Assembly (NCBI GenBank): GCA_001949185.1
Contig: BDGG01000002.1
Coordinates: forward strand, 6,848,772-6,912,771
From: Ramazzottius varieornatus
Lineage: Eukaryota; Tardigrada; Eutardigrada; Parachela; Ramazzottiidae
Reading direction: 5' to 3'
Length of the DNA: 64,000 nt
Under the pieces are notes generated by a model. It did not search any database. It had not been told where the DNA came from and saw only the letters and a program-made list of their open reading frames with translations. Positions within the stretch are counted from its first letter, which is position 1. The number at the start of each line of letters is the position of its first letter. Positions 1-11,300 of the stretch are shown here, one piece after another. Made by a program: the position numbers and the translations under genes.

Positions 1-308
1 CTTCGAGTAAGCAGACTACCAAGCCTACGATGGAAGTGAAGCCAGTTCTGCGGAACACCAGTAAGAAAGATGCATCCATCCAGACTGACTCAGCCGACTG
101 TTCGGTTGAGCGGATATTGACGGAGGAATGTCCGACAGAACACATACAAGGAAGTCATTCTAAACAGGCTCCAGCTCCGCTTACCATCAGCATCCCCATA
201 CACCCTGTTCCCTTAGATCTAGACACTCCTAGTCCCACCCACAAAGGTTATATCCATGTGCCCGGGTCCGTTGTTCCATCCGAGGTCTCGACCTACATGC
301 AACTATGA
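1..308 (+). CDS. C-terminal end of an unrecognised protein (5' incomplete)
   Basis: An open frame runs from the window edge (first complete codon at position 3) to a TGA-type stop ending at 308, giving about 102 residues. The translation is rich in Ser, Thr, Pro and acidic residues with no Cys-rich or hydrophobic domain, as in a disordered C-terminal tail; it ends in STYMQL. No family is recognised. The start lies outside the window, and an intron acceptor just inside the edge cannot be ruled out. Confidence 0.45.
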   Translation, partial: SSKQTTKPTMEVKPVLRNTSKKDASIQTDSADCSVERILTEECPTEHIQGSHSKQAPAPLTISIPIHPVPLDLDTPSPTHKGYIHVPGSVVPSEVSTYMQL

Positions 309-686
309 ACGAAGTACCTCAGCTTGGAGCTGTACTCAACCTGACGAGAAGCGAACATTCAATCCATTATTCATCGTCCCAATTTCCCAAAGCACTTTTT
401 GTCTTGGTTAGTCAGAGTCAAAACGTAATCGTGGGAGGAAGTCTGGTTTTGTCCGTTTAATGTACCCTAGGTTTCAAGTTGACTTCCAGTGCCTCTATTT
501 TCTCTACCTCGAGACCATTTTTCTCAGTGATGTGTCACATTTGCTGGTCGGTCCTGTTTTGTTGTTTTCTTGTGCTTTTCTAACCGGTGGTTTGTTTACT
601 GGTTTCGCATCTTTATTTCAATTTTCGTCATCGTTGGACTGCAGTGTCAGACTTTACTGTAGCTATCGTAAATTATTAAACAATGA
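309..686. other. intergenic, convergent 3' ends
   Basis: This T-rich stretch separates the stop of the plus-strand gene at 308 from the CDC123 stop at 687. It presumably carries both 3' untranslated regions. I see no further coding exon. Confidence 0.4.
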
Positions 687-1718
687 TTAGGCTTCTTCTT
701 CGGAGTCCGTTTCCGGTATGGAAGATCTTTGGTCCTGCAGAAACTCGAACAAGTTCCGCCCATTCGTGGAAAACCCACTGTTAGCGAAGTCGGCTGGAAT
801 TTCGTACTGGCGCATGACGCTTGGTTGGACTGCGGTGGGTTCCCTTATGACTCGGAGTAGCTCATCTGTAGGTACCGACTCAGCACTTCGCAGTTCCTCC
901 CATACGAAAAGACCCGGATCCGTCACTTTGTCGAACGGGTTGAAGTCCACAAGGCGAAAGTGTTCTACAGTGGTCGCGAACGTAACGATATCGAAGACGT
1001 AATCGTTAAGCGGAAACCTATGTTGAATGAACCTCTCGAAGAAACTTTTGATACGTACAGCTAGATCTTGGGAATCAACTAGATTATGAGCATAAAAGTC
1101 GGAGCAATTTCTTTGCGAAATTCCAACTAGGCGGTTATCTTTGACGAAGCAGCGATATTCCCATCCAGGACTAAATTCCATCCACCGACGCAGTACCATT
1201 TCGTACCGGATGAACCCACGTTCACGGATGCTGTCCGACAGATCGTACTGGATCAGCGAGGAAGCTTTAAGCAGGAGCAACACGTCCGTGAGAGAAGTGC
1301 ACTTGAGTTGCCTGTTGGGAAGTATCCATGAGGCGTCACGCGGAGATGTAAAGTTCAGCTTGGGAAACACTTGACCACCGAGTTTCGCGACAGCCTTCTC
1401 GACTTTTGACTTCAAGTTGGTAACCCAGGTATAAACTTCTTCCTCCTCTTCATCCTCCGAACTCCAGTCCGGAGATTGGACGTTTTCCTGGTTGCCATGA
1501 GCATAATTCGCGGAATCCGAAGTGTGAGAGTCCAGTCCCGCAGGAAGCTGCATTCCATCTTCCCGCAGGAAAGCCACGACAGCGTCTTCCAGTGGGATGA
1601 TCTCGCTCGGGAATGTAACATGCTTGAACTTTGGATACCACGATGAGAAACAGAAGCTGTGTAACTCGTTTGGTATCATGGCTGCAGAGTGCAGAATGCT
1701 TGTGACCGGAAGTCGCAC
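687..1718 (-). CDS. CDC123: CDC123 homologue, eIF2 assembly factor (single exon)
   Basis: The 343-residue frame matches the CDC123/D123 family over its length, and the usual size is about 340. Diagnostic stretches are SWYPKFKHVTFPS near the N-terminus, GGQVFPKLNFTSPRDASWI in the middle (family: GGSVFPKLNWSAPRDAYWI), YRCFVKDNRLVGISQR, and VDFNPFDKVTDPGLFVWEE near the C-terminus. CDC123 is an ATP-grasp-like cytosolic protein that helps join eIF2 gamma to eIF2 alpha, and so supports translation initiation. An acidic patch (about residues 85-95) and an acidic tail are typical. The gene has no intron, unlike its neighbours. A second in-frame Met fourteen residues in, just before the conserved region, is an equally plausible start. 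It is transcribed divergently from the HP1-like gene. Confidence 0.95.
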   Translation of the reverse strand: MRLPVTSILHSAAMIPNELHSFCFSSWYPKFKHVTFPSEIIPLEDAVVAFLREDGMQLPAGLDSHTSDSANYAHGNQENVQSPDWSSEDEEEEEVYTWVTNLKSKVEKAVAKLGGQVFPKLNFTSPRDASWILPNRQLKCTSLTDVLLLLKASSLIQYDLSDSIRERGFIRYEMVLRRWMEFSPGWEYRCFVKDNRLVGISQRNCSDFYAHNLVDSQDLAVRIKSFFERFIQHRFPLNDYVFDIVTFATTVEHFRLVDFNPFDKVTDPGLFVWEELRSAESVPTDELLRVIREPTAVQPSVMRQYEIPADFANSGFSTNGRNLFEFLQDQRSSIPETDSEEEA

Positions 1719-2386
1719 AACGGATGAAAGTCAGTCGTCTCCAGTCTTCGCGGTCATCCTCTCCCTGACTCCCCGATTTCGCTGCGACGCTGCGTCTTCT
1801 GGCAGAGGTGGGGTGTAGGTCTGGAGGAACAAGTCGGGCCGGGAAGAAGAAATGCGCAGTGGAAGGTGGGAACGAGTGAGTCGACTGACTGGCTGACGAA
1901 ATAACATCAGGCCGAGCGAAGCAAGGCCCTTCTAAGTCTGTAGATTTCAATGGACGATCAGATTCTTCGAGCTTTCAGATATCGCAAACACAGTACTGAA
2001 AAAAGACACGCCACTTGATCGGGGCGATTAAAAATTTTACTGGGGAACCGTACTGTGAGTCACAAGTAAAAGTGCTCACTCTACAATGGTTTGCCTTCTT
2101 TGCTCGGCCTTTCCAGTGGTCAGAACCACTAGCTAGTTATTACTTCGTCTGTAAATACCATGACGTAACAAACGACTGACCGACATCTGGCGATTTTTCT
2201 CACTCCCGAATTGACGTTTCGAATCCGTTCATGACTGTGCGCACTTTGCAAAATTGTATGAAATCTTACTGCTACTTACAGTGTTCTTTTGCAGGTGAAG
2301 AGGGGAAGAAAGATCTTTCAGGTCCGGAGTAGATCGCCATTACGCCACCTGATTTCACGTAGGCTGCGCTTCGCTGCTGCCGATAA
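1719..2386. promoter_or_regulatory. divergent promoter region CDC123 / HP1-like
   Basis: This 668-nt gap lies between two divergently transcribed starts and must contain both promoters and 5' leaders. A pyrimidine-rich acceptor-like TTTTGCAG just after 2285 suggests the HP1-like mRNA has a spliced 5' leader. No specific promoter element is identified. Confidence 0.4.
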
Positions 2387-3834
2387 ATGTCGGACAAGCG
2401 ATCCAGAACGATCAGCTATGCTACGAAATCTGTTCCAGGTGGGATAGCTGCATCGTGTAAGCCTGGCGGAACAACAAGGACTGCCGGAATCCCAAAGACA
2501 TCAACCTCTTGGAATAGACCTTCGGTTCAAGCTGGCTGTAGGCCCACAGCTCTGTCGCAGTCTGGAGCGTCAACTTCGCAGGTGAAACAGAAACTGCCAT
2601 CGCCATCAGAAGCCCCAGCCAACAAACCGTCAATTTCATCTCCAAAACCACCACCACCAGTAACTGTTTACAGGTATAATCATGGGACATCCGTAAAACA
2701 CAAAGCTCCAAAGACGCCATCTTCAATATCGGACGAACGTAACGGTGCGCCAAAAGTGATCTTCGTTCCTGCTGATCAGTGCGTCACAACTTCGCAGGCT
2801 ATCAAGACTGCGACCATTATCAAGCAAAGAGCTGCGCAGACCTCGAAGAAGCACCCAGTCAAACGATTAGCTCAATCATCGAAGCCTGTGAACAGCAAGA
2901 AGGTGCAGAAGGCTCCAGTCAAAACGAGCAAAGCTCCTTTAAAGATGTGCAAAGCACCACTGAAGAAGACCAAAGAATCCAAAGTTGAGGATATGCTGAA
3001 CGAGGATCCAAACGTCTTTAATGTCGACAAAGTAATTAACAAGAGAGTGGAGAACGGAAAGATTTACTACCGCATTCGGTGGCAAGGGTATGTTGATCGC
3101 ATGACTATCATTGCTCTAACGCTATGATAAGTTTACGTACTTTGTTTGGTATTTTGTTGCAGGTATGGACCCGAAGACGACACATGGGAGCCGGTGGATG
3201 AGTGCAACTGTGATGAAGCGATTAGGCTATATGAAAGCACTCGCGGCGAAGTGAGCCTGCTTTCGTCCACTGGCAAGAAGTCCTCCAGTACGTATCGCTT
3301 GTGTCGTGCCTTGAACGAATTTATAAACCATATGTTCTGCTTTTGTATTGTAGAAGCTACTTCAAAGAAGTCGACGTATATCCCGAAGAAGAGAAAGTCC
3401 ACGAACAAGAAAGGAAACGACGGCGGGAACCACAGCGGAAGTGGGATGAACTCAGCCAATCCTTCTGAGTCATCGGTGCCGTGGTCTGTGCTGGACCAGC
3501 GAACTCTGCGAGTCATTCCACAGCTCTTCCGAGCCCGTCTGGACGATGGCCAGCTTCCAGAAAAGATTCTGGACCGTGTCAACCCACCACTCGACAGTGA
3601 TGACGGATGTCAACGATATCTCTGCGAATGGTTGGTTCTCTACTGCTCTAGCTTTTATCCCGTCGTTTGCTTTATCCCGTTTGCTTTATCCCGTTTGCTG
3701 TTTGTAGGAACGATGGAGTAACTTGCTGGCTTCCAGGAAAACTCTGTTGCAAGATTGTCCCTAAAGTGGTTTGCTCGTACATGCTGAATTCCCTTCTGAA
3801 CGAGCCCGATACTATCAACTTCCTCACGAGTTAG
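2387..3834 (+). CDS. HP1-like protein: chromodomain plus chromo shadow domain
   Basis: Four exons: 2387..3087, 3163..3287, 3354..3630, 3708..3834; all phases agree and give 409 aa. Residues ~1-205 are a basic, Ser/Pro/Lys-rich extension. The chromodomain (~206-260) reads NVFNVDKVINKRVENGKIYY, then RIRWQGYGPEDDTWEPVDE, keeping the aromatic cage Tyr/Trp pattern expected for methyl-lysine binding. A basic hinge follows (KKSTYIPKKRK). The C-terminal chromo shadow domain (~330-405) includes PEKILDRV, RYLCEWNDG, KVVCSYMLNSLL. Family knowledge: HP1 proteins bind H3K9-methylated nucleosomes and dimerise through the shadow domain to build heterochromatin. The N-terminal extension is far longer than in typical HP1 (about 20-80 aa), so this could be a divergent HP1 paralogue. 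The second intron is 66 nt and a multiple of three, so its retention would leave the frame open. A Met upstream in a leader exon cannot be excluded. Confidence 0.88.
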
Positions 3835-4149
3835 AGTTCTCGTCGTAGGAAGCGCTGTATTTTGGTGTTTTATCTGGATGTTCTCTGCGAAAGATCTTTT
3901 GTGCACCAGTGTTGTATTATTGGTTCAAATTTCAGCTTTCGCGCTTAACTTTATCAACACCGTGTCTTTTCAACTGTAAATTACGGTGCAGTACGCAAAG
4001 TACTGTGCTCCCTTGTTCTGCGATTACATCAGTTACACTACGTACGGCTTCCTCGGTTGTTTTCTCTTTGCCTTTGAGGTGTCGTGATTTAGTGTATATT
4101 CTGGAGCTCTAACTTTAAAAACGTTCCGGAAGAAGTTTCTATACAATAG

Positions 4150-4422
4150 TATTCCAAACTCCTATTTACTACGGAAAACCGGTCCTTCGCAATTTCCTCC
4201 AGCCCGAAAGCAGACGCCCTGTGGGACGTCATTGTCCAGCTGGAAAGCAGGTCGTTTTTCGAAGCTGTCTGGACTCGTGCCATGATTTCTTGGTTCGAGC
4301 AACATGAACGTCGGGTCCCGTGCCATGTCTCACGGACCATCAGCTCTTCGGCTAGCCTTGTCAAAGGCGTCGTCGGTCCGACTTCTGATAAGAACCTCCC
4401 AGTCCTGGTCAAGCTGGATTAG
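4150..4422 (+). CDS. orphan terminal exon of an unrecognised protein
   Basis: After an acceptor-like CAATAG, a 90-codon frame runs to a TAG at 4420-4422. The residues look protein-like (KADALWDVIVQLESRSFFEA, WTRAMISWFEQHERR) with amphipathic helical character. No family is recognised and no upstream exon could be joined with confidence, although one could lie between 3835 and 4120. The opposite strand has a slightly longer open frame (4089-4412) with less natural composition. Confidence 0.3.
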   Translation, partial: YSKLLFTTENRSFAISSSPKADALWDVIVQLESRSFFEAVWTRAMISWFEQHERRVPCHVSRTISSSASLVKGVVGPTSDKNLPVLVKLD

Positions 4423-5308
4423 GGAATGAGCCGATCGAGCGAAAACTGCTAGCATTAGGAGAACCGGAGATGCAACACGAAATCAAAACCCGTTTCCGAA
4501 ATCAAATGTGTTTTCCGCGGCGCAACCACCCGAAACGTTTCTCGACTCTCTAAGGCCCACGTGTACAAGGGTGACCTGGTGCAGGGTGCCCTTGGGTCTC
4601 GGCCCGGGTTCGGACTTTGGACAATCTCCCCCAGATAGCCAGAGCAGAATGACCTTAATGGTATTCATCTGATGGATCAGCAAACCGCAGTCCGATCTCC
4701 GCAGTTCTTCCCGGATTCTGGATGCCCGCCCGCCGGAAACGTCTGTCAGTCTTTATCTTTTACAGTTCTACAACTTCACTTCTACCAGAATCTGATTGGT
4801 ACTTTGAAGTGCCCAGTTGTTTCGACAAACAGCCTCTTGTTGGCGCATCACATCTATTTTTGTCTTGATTTACGCTAGGTTTGTGGACTAAAATACCGGA
4901 ATCTCTACCGTTATTGCGTCCTCCACGACGCGAGAAAGTTGTTGACTTCGATCCTGCACAGCCAACTCGCACGATGTGGGCTTGGTCTTTTAGCGCTTAG
5001 TGGAGTCTCCAAGTCATTCGCAACGAGGCATCTTGTGGGCACGACCGTTCGAACGTACGTGTCTGCTTTCCATATACTTTACGACTGTTGATGTCAAATA
5101 ATGTGGCTTTTTTACGAACGCTGTATGACAATCTCGCCACCTAGCGTAGTCGATCTTCCATCCTGGCAAACAAGGCTATAGCCTAGCAAAAGTTTCCTTG
5201 TGGTTCGACTTTGCTTCATATTGTTTACGTTTTTTGTTGACAGGTACGGACTATAATCACGACACATCTTCCTGCATTGCACCGATTTTATACTACTACT
5301 GCTCAAGG
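4423..5308. other. intergenic upstream of LASP, no clear gene
   Basis: Only short frames with no recognisable domains occur here. The region should contain the promoter and 5' leader of the LASP gene; an acceptor-like TTGACAG near 5242 may end a leader intron. Confidence 0.3.
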
Positions 5309-8300
5309 ATGGCGGCTTCAATGAATGGACCAAAACCATGTGCGAGATGCGAAGGCAAAGTGTATCCATTGGAACAGGTTAGCAAAATTTCTTCTAATAG
5401 CAATGGTGCTGCGCACAGATATGTGAATGCACCATTGCTGTGTTTACGTGAATGATATACGACTTACATGTCTTCTTTGTTTTTCTTGCAGCTCAAATGT
5501 TTGGACAAGGTGAGCCACTGTACAATAGCTCCGTAGAGCAAAGTTGTTCAAGACAGTGGGTTTTGAATAAGCTGATCGAAATCCTCAAACATTCTAATGC
5601 ACTGTAATGCGGTGCGCTAACTGGGACAAGGGGTGGAATGGGTCTCTCTAAACCAACGTATTCTTCCCCAGCTGGTGCAAGTTCAGCTTGCGATCCCTGA
5701 GGGATCATAGGCTGAACTTCAGTCAAGTCTTTCGGTTCTAATGTCCTGCTGCATGCTGGAGGTCCTACTGAAGCCTGCATGATTTGTTGGATTGAAACTA
5801 GGTGGGCACTGAGCACCTGAGACACGAGTGAGTCTTCGCCATGGTCCGCTCGTAAAAGATAAAACACTTACGTTGTTAAGATATCAACCTGGTGAGGTTT
5901 ACGACAAGCAGGCTGCACAGCTGAACAAGTTGGTGGAATGCCGCACACCTACGCATCCAAGAGAAACTATCGCGTATGATGGAACAATAGGTTGCAAAAC
6001 ACGACGGCTATCGAAATCTCTTTATTACTCTGGGAAAGTCTCGATATCTTTCCACTAGAGCTAGTATCTGGGATGGTTTAATGCTTATTTCAGCAATAGG
6101 ACACTGTGGAATTTTTCCAGTCTTCTGCAAATCAATTTTGATATTTTTTTGGAGCCAACAAACTTGTTGGGACCAATCAGGAGCCTGAACAGGGCACTAA
6201 GTCAATCACGGGAATCTTTCCCAGCAATTTGAGACTGTGAGTCAGAGTCTCAAGCTTTGGGCTAAGTTGTCAACATTGCAGTTTCCGGCAGGTCTTGTCT
6301 GTCGTACAGAAGGGATTACAAGGATGTATTCATGCTGATCGCAGCCATCGTAAGTCAAGTTGGTGCACAGCTTACTTACAGTATCGCTATCATAACTTTA
6401 TATGGCTATGCTGTTCAAGGCGAGTGAGCTCAAGCAGAGCCTTTCGTCGTCGACGATGACAAAGTTCTTCGTTTGGAAGGAGCATTAAGCAAACATAGAC
6501 CTCACTGTATGGTGGGGTGTGCGCGTGGGTTGCGACTTGCGACGACGGAAGGCCTAGTGAGGAAATGCGTCATTCCGCCCTTCCTCCGCTGCCAGACGCA
6601 CCACCGCTTCTCCGCTCGGATAAGCTTTTTGACGTATTCCGATAATGGCAAAAAATACCTCCGCAGACTCGTGAAAAACACCACAGACAAAGAGTACGAC
6701 CCTGGCGAGGTTCTCCGGACCTCGTGGTCGCCCTAAGGACCTTTCTGGTCAAAAGACCCCAAAACAAGGAGGTTATGCACCGCATTGTTATGTAGGACAT
6801 TTGCTTCAGACGAATAGTTAAATCAGTTATGAGGTTCGACTGGTGGGTTCTTCTCTGAACGGCGTCAATGGCGAGACCGGAAGATGTTATGTTTTATTTT
6901 TACAGATATGGCACAAAGGATGCTTCAAATGCAGCAACCCGGAATGCGGAATGGCATTGTCCATGAAAAACTACAAGGGATACGACAAGTTTCCATACTG
7001 CGACGCGTAAGTAAAAGCATAACGAAACAGAAGTCGTAGAAAATTCATGGAAGCGAGGGAACTAGTGTAAATAAACCAAATTACGTATAGGTCCATAACT
7101 TCATTTGATATCACATTTTCGGCAAGGCACGTCTGGAGGCGGCGCAGTTTCATTACACAAAAAACTAGATCAGAAAGTGTTATCCTCTAATGGAAGCAGC
7201 CGGCTAATATTTCTCCCCCCTCCCCATCAAAGTTAAGGCTACTCCGTGGACCATGTTCCATTGACCATCTGGCCATGTTTGCATTGGCCATCTTGATGCC
7301 ACCATTTCATCATGTCGACATAGATTTGATGGAAAGACGTCGAGGGTTCTGCAGCAATCTCGTTTATTCTACGGCATAGTTCACACAAGCTGTGGCTATA
7401 CACTCCGCGTCTCTCCACTCGCCAATGTTCCTTCCACTGAAAGTACTCGTTGTAGGCACCAGGTGTGGCTTCCAGGTAAAACAGATAATCAGCCAGGTCT
7501 TTGGGCGTTGTGAAGTCCCGAGCATCGATGTAGGAGTTTGAGGGAGCGTTAATGGCGGTGTAGTTACCTCCGCCGATGACGATGGGTACCACGTCGTTTT
7601 GCAGGGCGCCGAAGAACTTTTCGGTGATGTAATCTTTGCAGACCGAGGACTCGAAAGACAGGTAGAACTTGTAGTGGTCGCGAAGCAGAGTATTGCAGTT
7701 GGGTGTTGTAGCATTCGGACACTTCATCGTTCCGCAGTCGCCATAAATGTCCACAGGGATGTGCTTCTGAAGCTCCTTAACGTATTCCAGTCTCCCAGAC
7801 TTCGCTCTGCAGTTGCTGACGAACCATGCAACCTGGAGAAAAATGGCCGTAAAATAATGGAAGCAACAAAGCTTTTAAAGTTTTTCCTGAAGGTTTCTCT
7901 GGCGAACGAAATAAGCAAGATTGCATGTATCTGCATACATTATGTCAGATGAGTACTGTAGTACGCGTGTATGCAGGTGCATGAGAACTCACAGCTGATC
8001 CTGGATGCCGAAAAACAGCCTTACCATGTATTTTTTCGATTCACCAAAGTCTTTGTAGATCTGAGGGTCCTCATCGGCATAGAAGGGTCTAAGCTTTCCA
8101 TACCCAATGGGAACATCCGAGTCCAGGCGATATGTCATGGTTAAATTAAACTGTCCATTAAGGCGACCAAACCATGCCCTGTCTCGGTTCTCTGTCATTA
8201 TTTGTGCTGGTTCCAGCATGTAGAAGACCCACAGTTGGCTTCGGTTGCGTCTGTAATCATGAGAGGGAAATGATGACATGTTACAACATCCACTTCGTTA

Positions 8301-11300
8301 GAAGGGCATTAGCAAACCTCCTGGGAAAGAAGTGCCCCAAGTCATTGAGACGACGAAGATAAAATGCATTGACGACGACGACATCGGCCAGCTGCCATCC
8401 AGCTATAACATATGAGCAAATCAGAGTTATTTTCACAAATTATCAGAGAATAAGGAGAAAACAACTTCTGGTCGTAATAATGCAAGCCGACAAATAAAAG
8501 GAGGATTTCCCTCACATACCTGCATACATATGTTCATAGTAACTACGAGATACTGTATGCAGGTACGTGAAACTGTGCGTCGTTTTGATGGCCGGAATCG
8601 CAGCTTTGCCAAAGAGTTATTTTTCAACAAAAAAGTCGTTTTCTTACCGGTGTCGCTTGTAATTTCGCAGTTGCATCCAGCAGAGACGGCTTGCAAGCTA
8701 GACCGAGGAAGTTCCTTTTTGAGACGGTACGGTTTGACGTCCATGAAAGGCGTTCTGCGATCCCAGATGAGAATTAGTTTGGGCGGTGGCGGTGACGACA
8801 TCGAATGAAACATTTGATCAAAGGGGCGGGACCGAACAAGGAAGAAGATGAGGATGAACACAGCAGTGAGGAACAGGACAAACCATAGGCAACTTCGGTC
8901 GCGACGCTGCATCTTGGCCATTGTCGTGTGCTGATCCAGGTCTCCGTAGGACTGCTGCATCAGATAGTTGTCAATATCGTCCTCGTTATCGGCTTCATTG
9001 CCCCGATGTTCGAGCCGATAGCGTTTATTGGATCGTACTGGAATGTTATCCAGATCGACGATCATTCTGCCGTATGCAAAATGGATTTTTCCGACGTTGG
9101 TTAGGACAGTGGACTCTCGTCGATTGATCGCTGATTATTGGCCGACGTCAGCGAGTTAGCATCAAGTATAGAGTGCAGAAAGGCTCTTTTGTCCATTCGG
9201 TCGGGGATAACTAATTCCGCGGTGTTGTTGAATACTAATATCCTTGGAAGGGACGAAGAGGCACTGTGTGGCTATAGGCCGTAGTTAGCAGACTGGAACG
9301 GATGTGGAGCAGAGCGAAAAGCGGAAATATTAGCCTTTGCCGTCTCTTCCTTGAATTTCTTCTTTCTCCGTGTCGTCTTTCAGTAAATCGTTCAGCGTCA
9401 TCCAACAGGAAAGTTCTGCGATGAAACACCGCAGAGTTAGAACAGGGAATAATCTTTTTAAGGAACTCTGTTATAACGGAAACACGAAGGTTCTTGCATT
9501 GGTGCCTCCTCGAGTCCACGTGGCTTCCCCCTGTTTTGCGTTAGCATGGAGGGGAAGCGTGTATACATCATTGGTTGTCAGTGATTATTCTATTCAACTT
9601 GGAACTTTTTGTGATCGTTTGAATCAGCTGCCGCGCGGTTTCGATCTTTGAGTACGAATCGAAGTCAATCAATATTCACAAACTGGCTTACCTTTGAATG
9701 GGAGGCTTCCCGGCCCAGACCCTCGAAATTCTTCCAGCTTCAGTGGACCGTTGTTGGATGCTATCTTTTAGGCTTACCCAGCTGATTTCGGTAGTGAAGC
9801 TTGGTCGAGCATAACAGGAAATTGCTGCTTCAGGCTAATATTCAGCGGCAGATGATCCAGAAAGCAATGTTGACGTAAAGTGCGTCTATTCACGGCTTCG
9901 TAGACGCGCCGGAATAGCCTGACGAGGACAATTACAAGCAACGCAATCGTGTTAGATCAACTCTCCTCCAGAACTCCGAACTTGTCCGTATGTGCATACA
10001 GCTGCTCCGCTTTCAACTCCGCTCTTTCGAGTACACTAAAACGACTGCGCCAGTGGCTGTAGGTACTAACTTAGGTAGAGACCGTAGAGTACAGTGTATT
10101 GTAATGAAGGATGTACGAGTCGCTCTTCAACTTGCTTGTCGCTCGCCCACGGCCCGGCCTGCTGAATCCGTGTTAAGCATAGTGACTGTAATGCCATGTT
10201 GTACGACGGATGTTTCGAGTGCTGAGCCGAAACTTGCCAAAGTTCCCAAACAAGTTTTATGTTTGTGTGCTCATATGGCACCTGCCGGACTAAGCAGTCT
10301 ATGCTAAAGGCGCCATCTGCAGCTTCCATCAGAAAAAGTCTTAAAAGTCAAAGTCCACAGCTGGAAGTACGCACCGTAGTTTTTATTACACTTTTCACTT
10401 TCTTGTTTGCATGTCCTTTTCTTTTGTAGACATGTCCCGAAACCTGGCTTCACGACCATCGTGGACACTCCTGAAAACAAGCGTCTGGCTGACAATACGG
10501 CGAAGCAGAGTGGGGTAAGTTTTCCTTTGTTGTTACTGATAGCCTTTGATATTGCTTTCAAACATTGGGTACTATTTCTTTTGCGCAGATTGCATATCAC
10601 TCGGACTTCGAAAAGTCCAAGGGTAAATTTACGACGGTCGCCGATGACCCGGAAACGCTGCGCTTGATGCAGAATGCCAACACGGTGTCGAACATTGGCT
10701 ATCATGGCATTATGGACCACAAGAACCAGATGGAGGCGTCGCGCCAGCCGTACGGAGATGGCCAAGATCCCTCCCAACAACAGCAAAACTACATCGCGCC
10801 GTACCAGTCCACCCAGCCAGCCGAAGAGCCCAGGTCCACTATCGAGTATCAGCCAGCCGCGACTCCGAGCCAGTGGAAGAAAGGCTTCCCACCGAACCAG
10901 CCACCGCGTAAGAGTGACTCCTTATCTGGACGAAACTAATTAACTATAGAGCGCACTGTCCAGAATGGTAAAAATTGAATGGTGTATGTGGAAGATCCCT
11001 GTGAGACTAACTCGGATGGTTACCCTTGCAGTGTCGGCTTCGAATGTCTCACCCAGTAATAGTCTGAGTCGTGAGTCTTCCCATCGTGAACACTCGCAAA
11101 ATGGCACGAGCTCCTTAACCCGATACCATAACGATTTGCAACTCAGTGTGGGAAACATGCTTGCCAAAGGTCCCAGCTCAAGCTCTAGTGCTCGCGCTAC
11201 CGTCCCCGCTTCTTCTAAGTCTAGTGATTACAGGACACCGTCCCATCTTATGTCCAGTATGTCCCCACTTTACCCGGAATTAGTGTAACCAGTTACTATG

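Noticed and set aside
1450-1950. 166-codon minus-strand frame overlapping CDC123
   Set aside because: It is a shifted frame of the conserved CDC123 coding sequence and has no domain.
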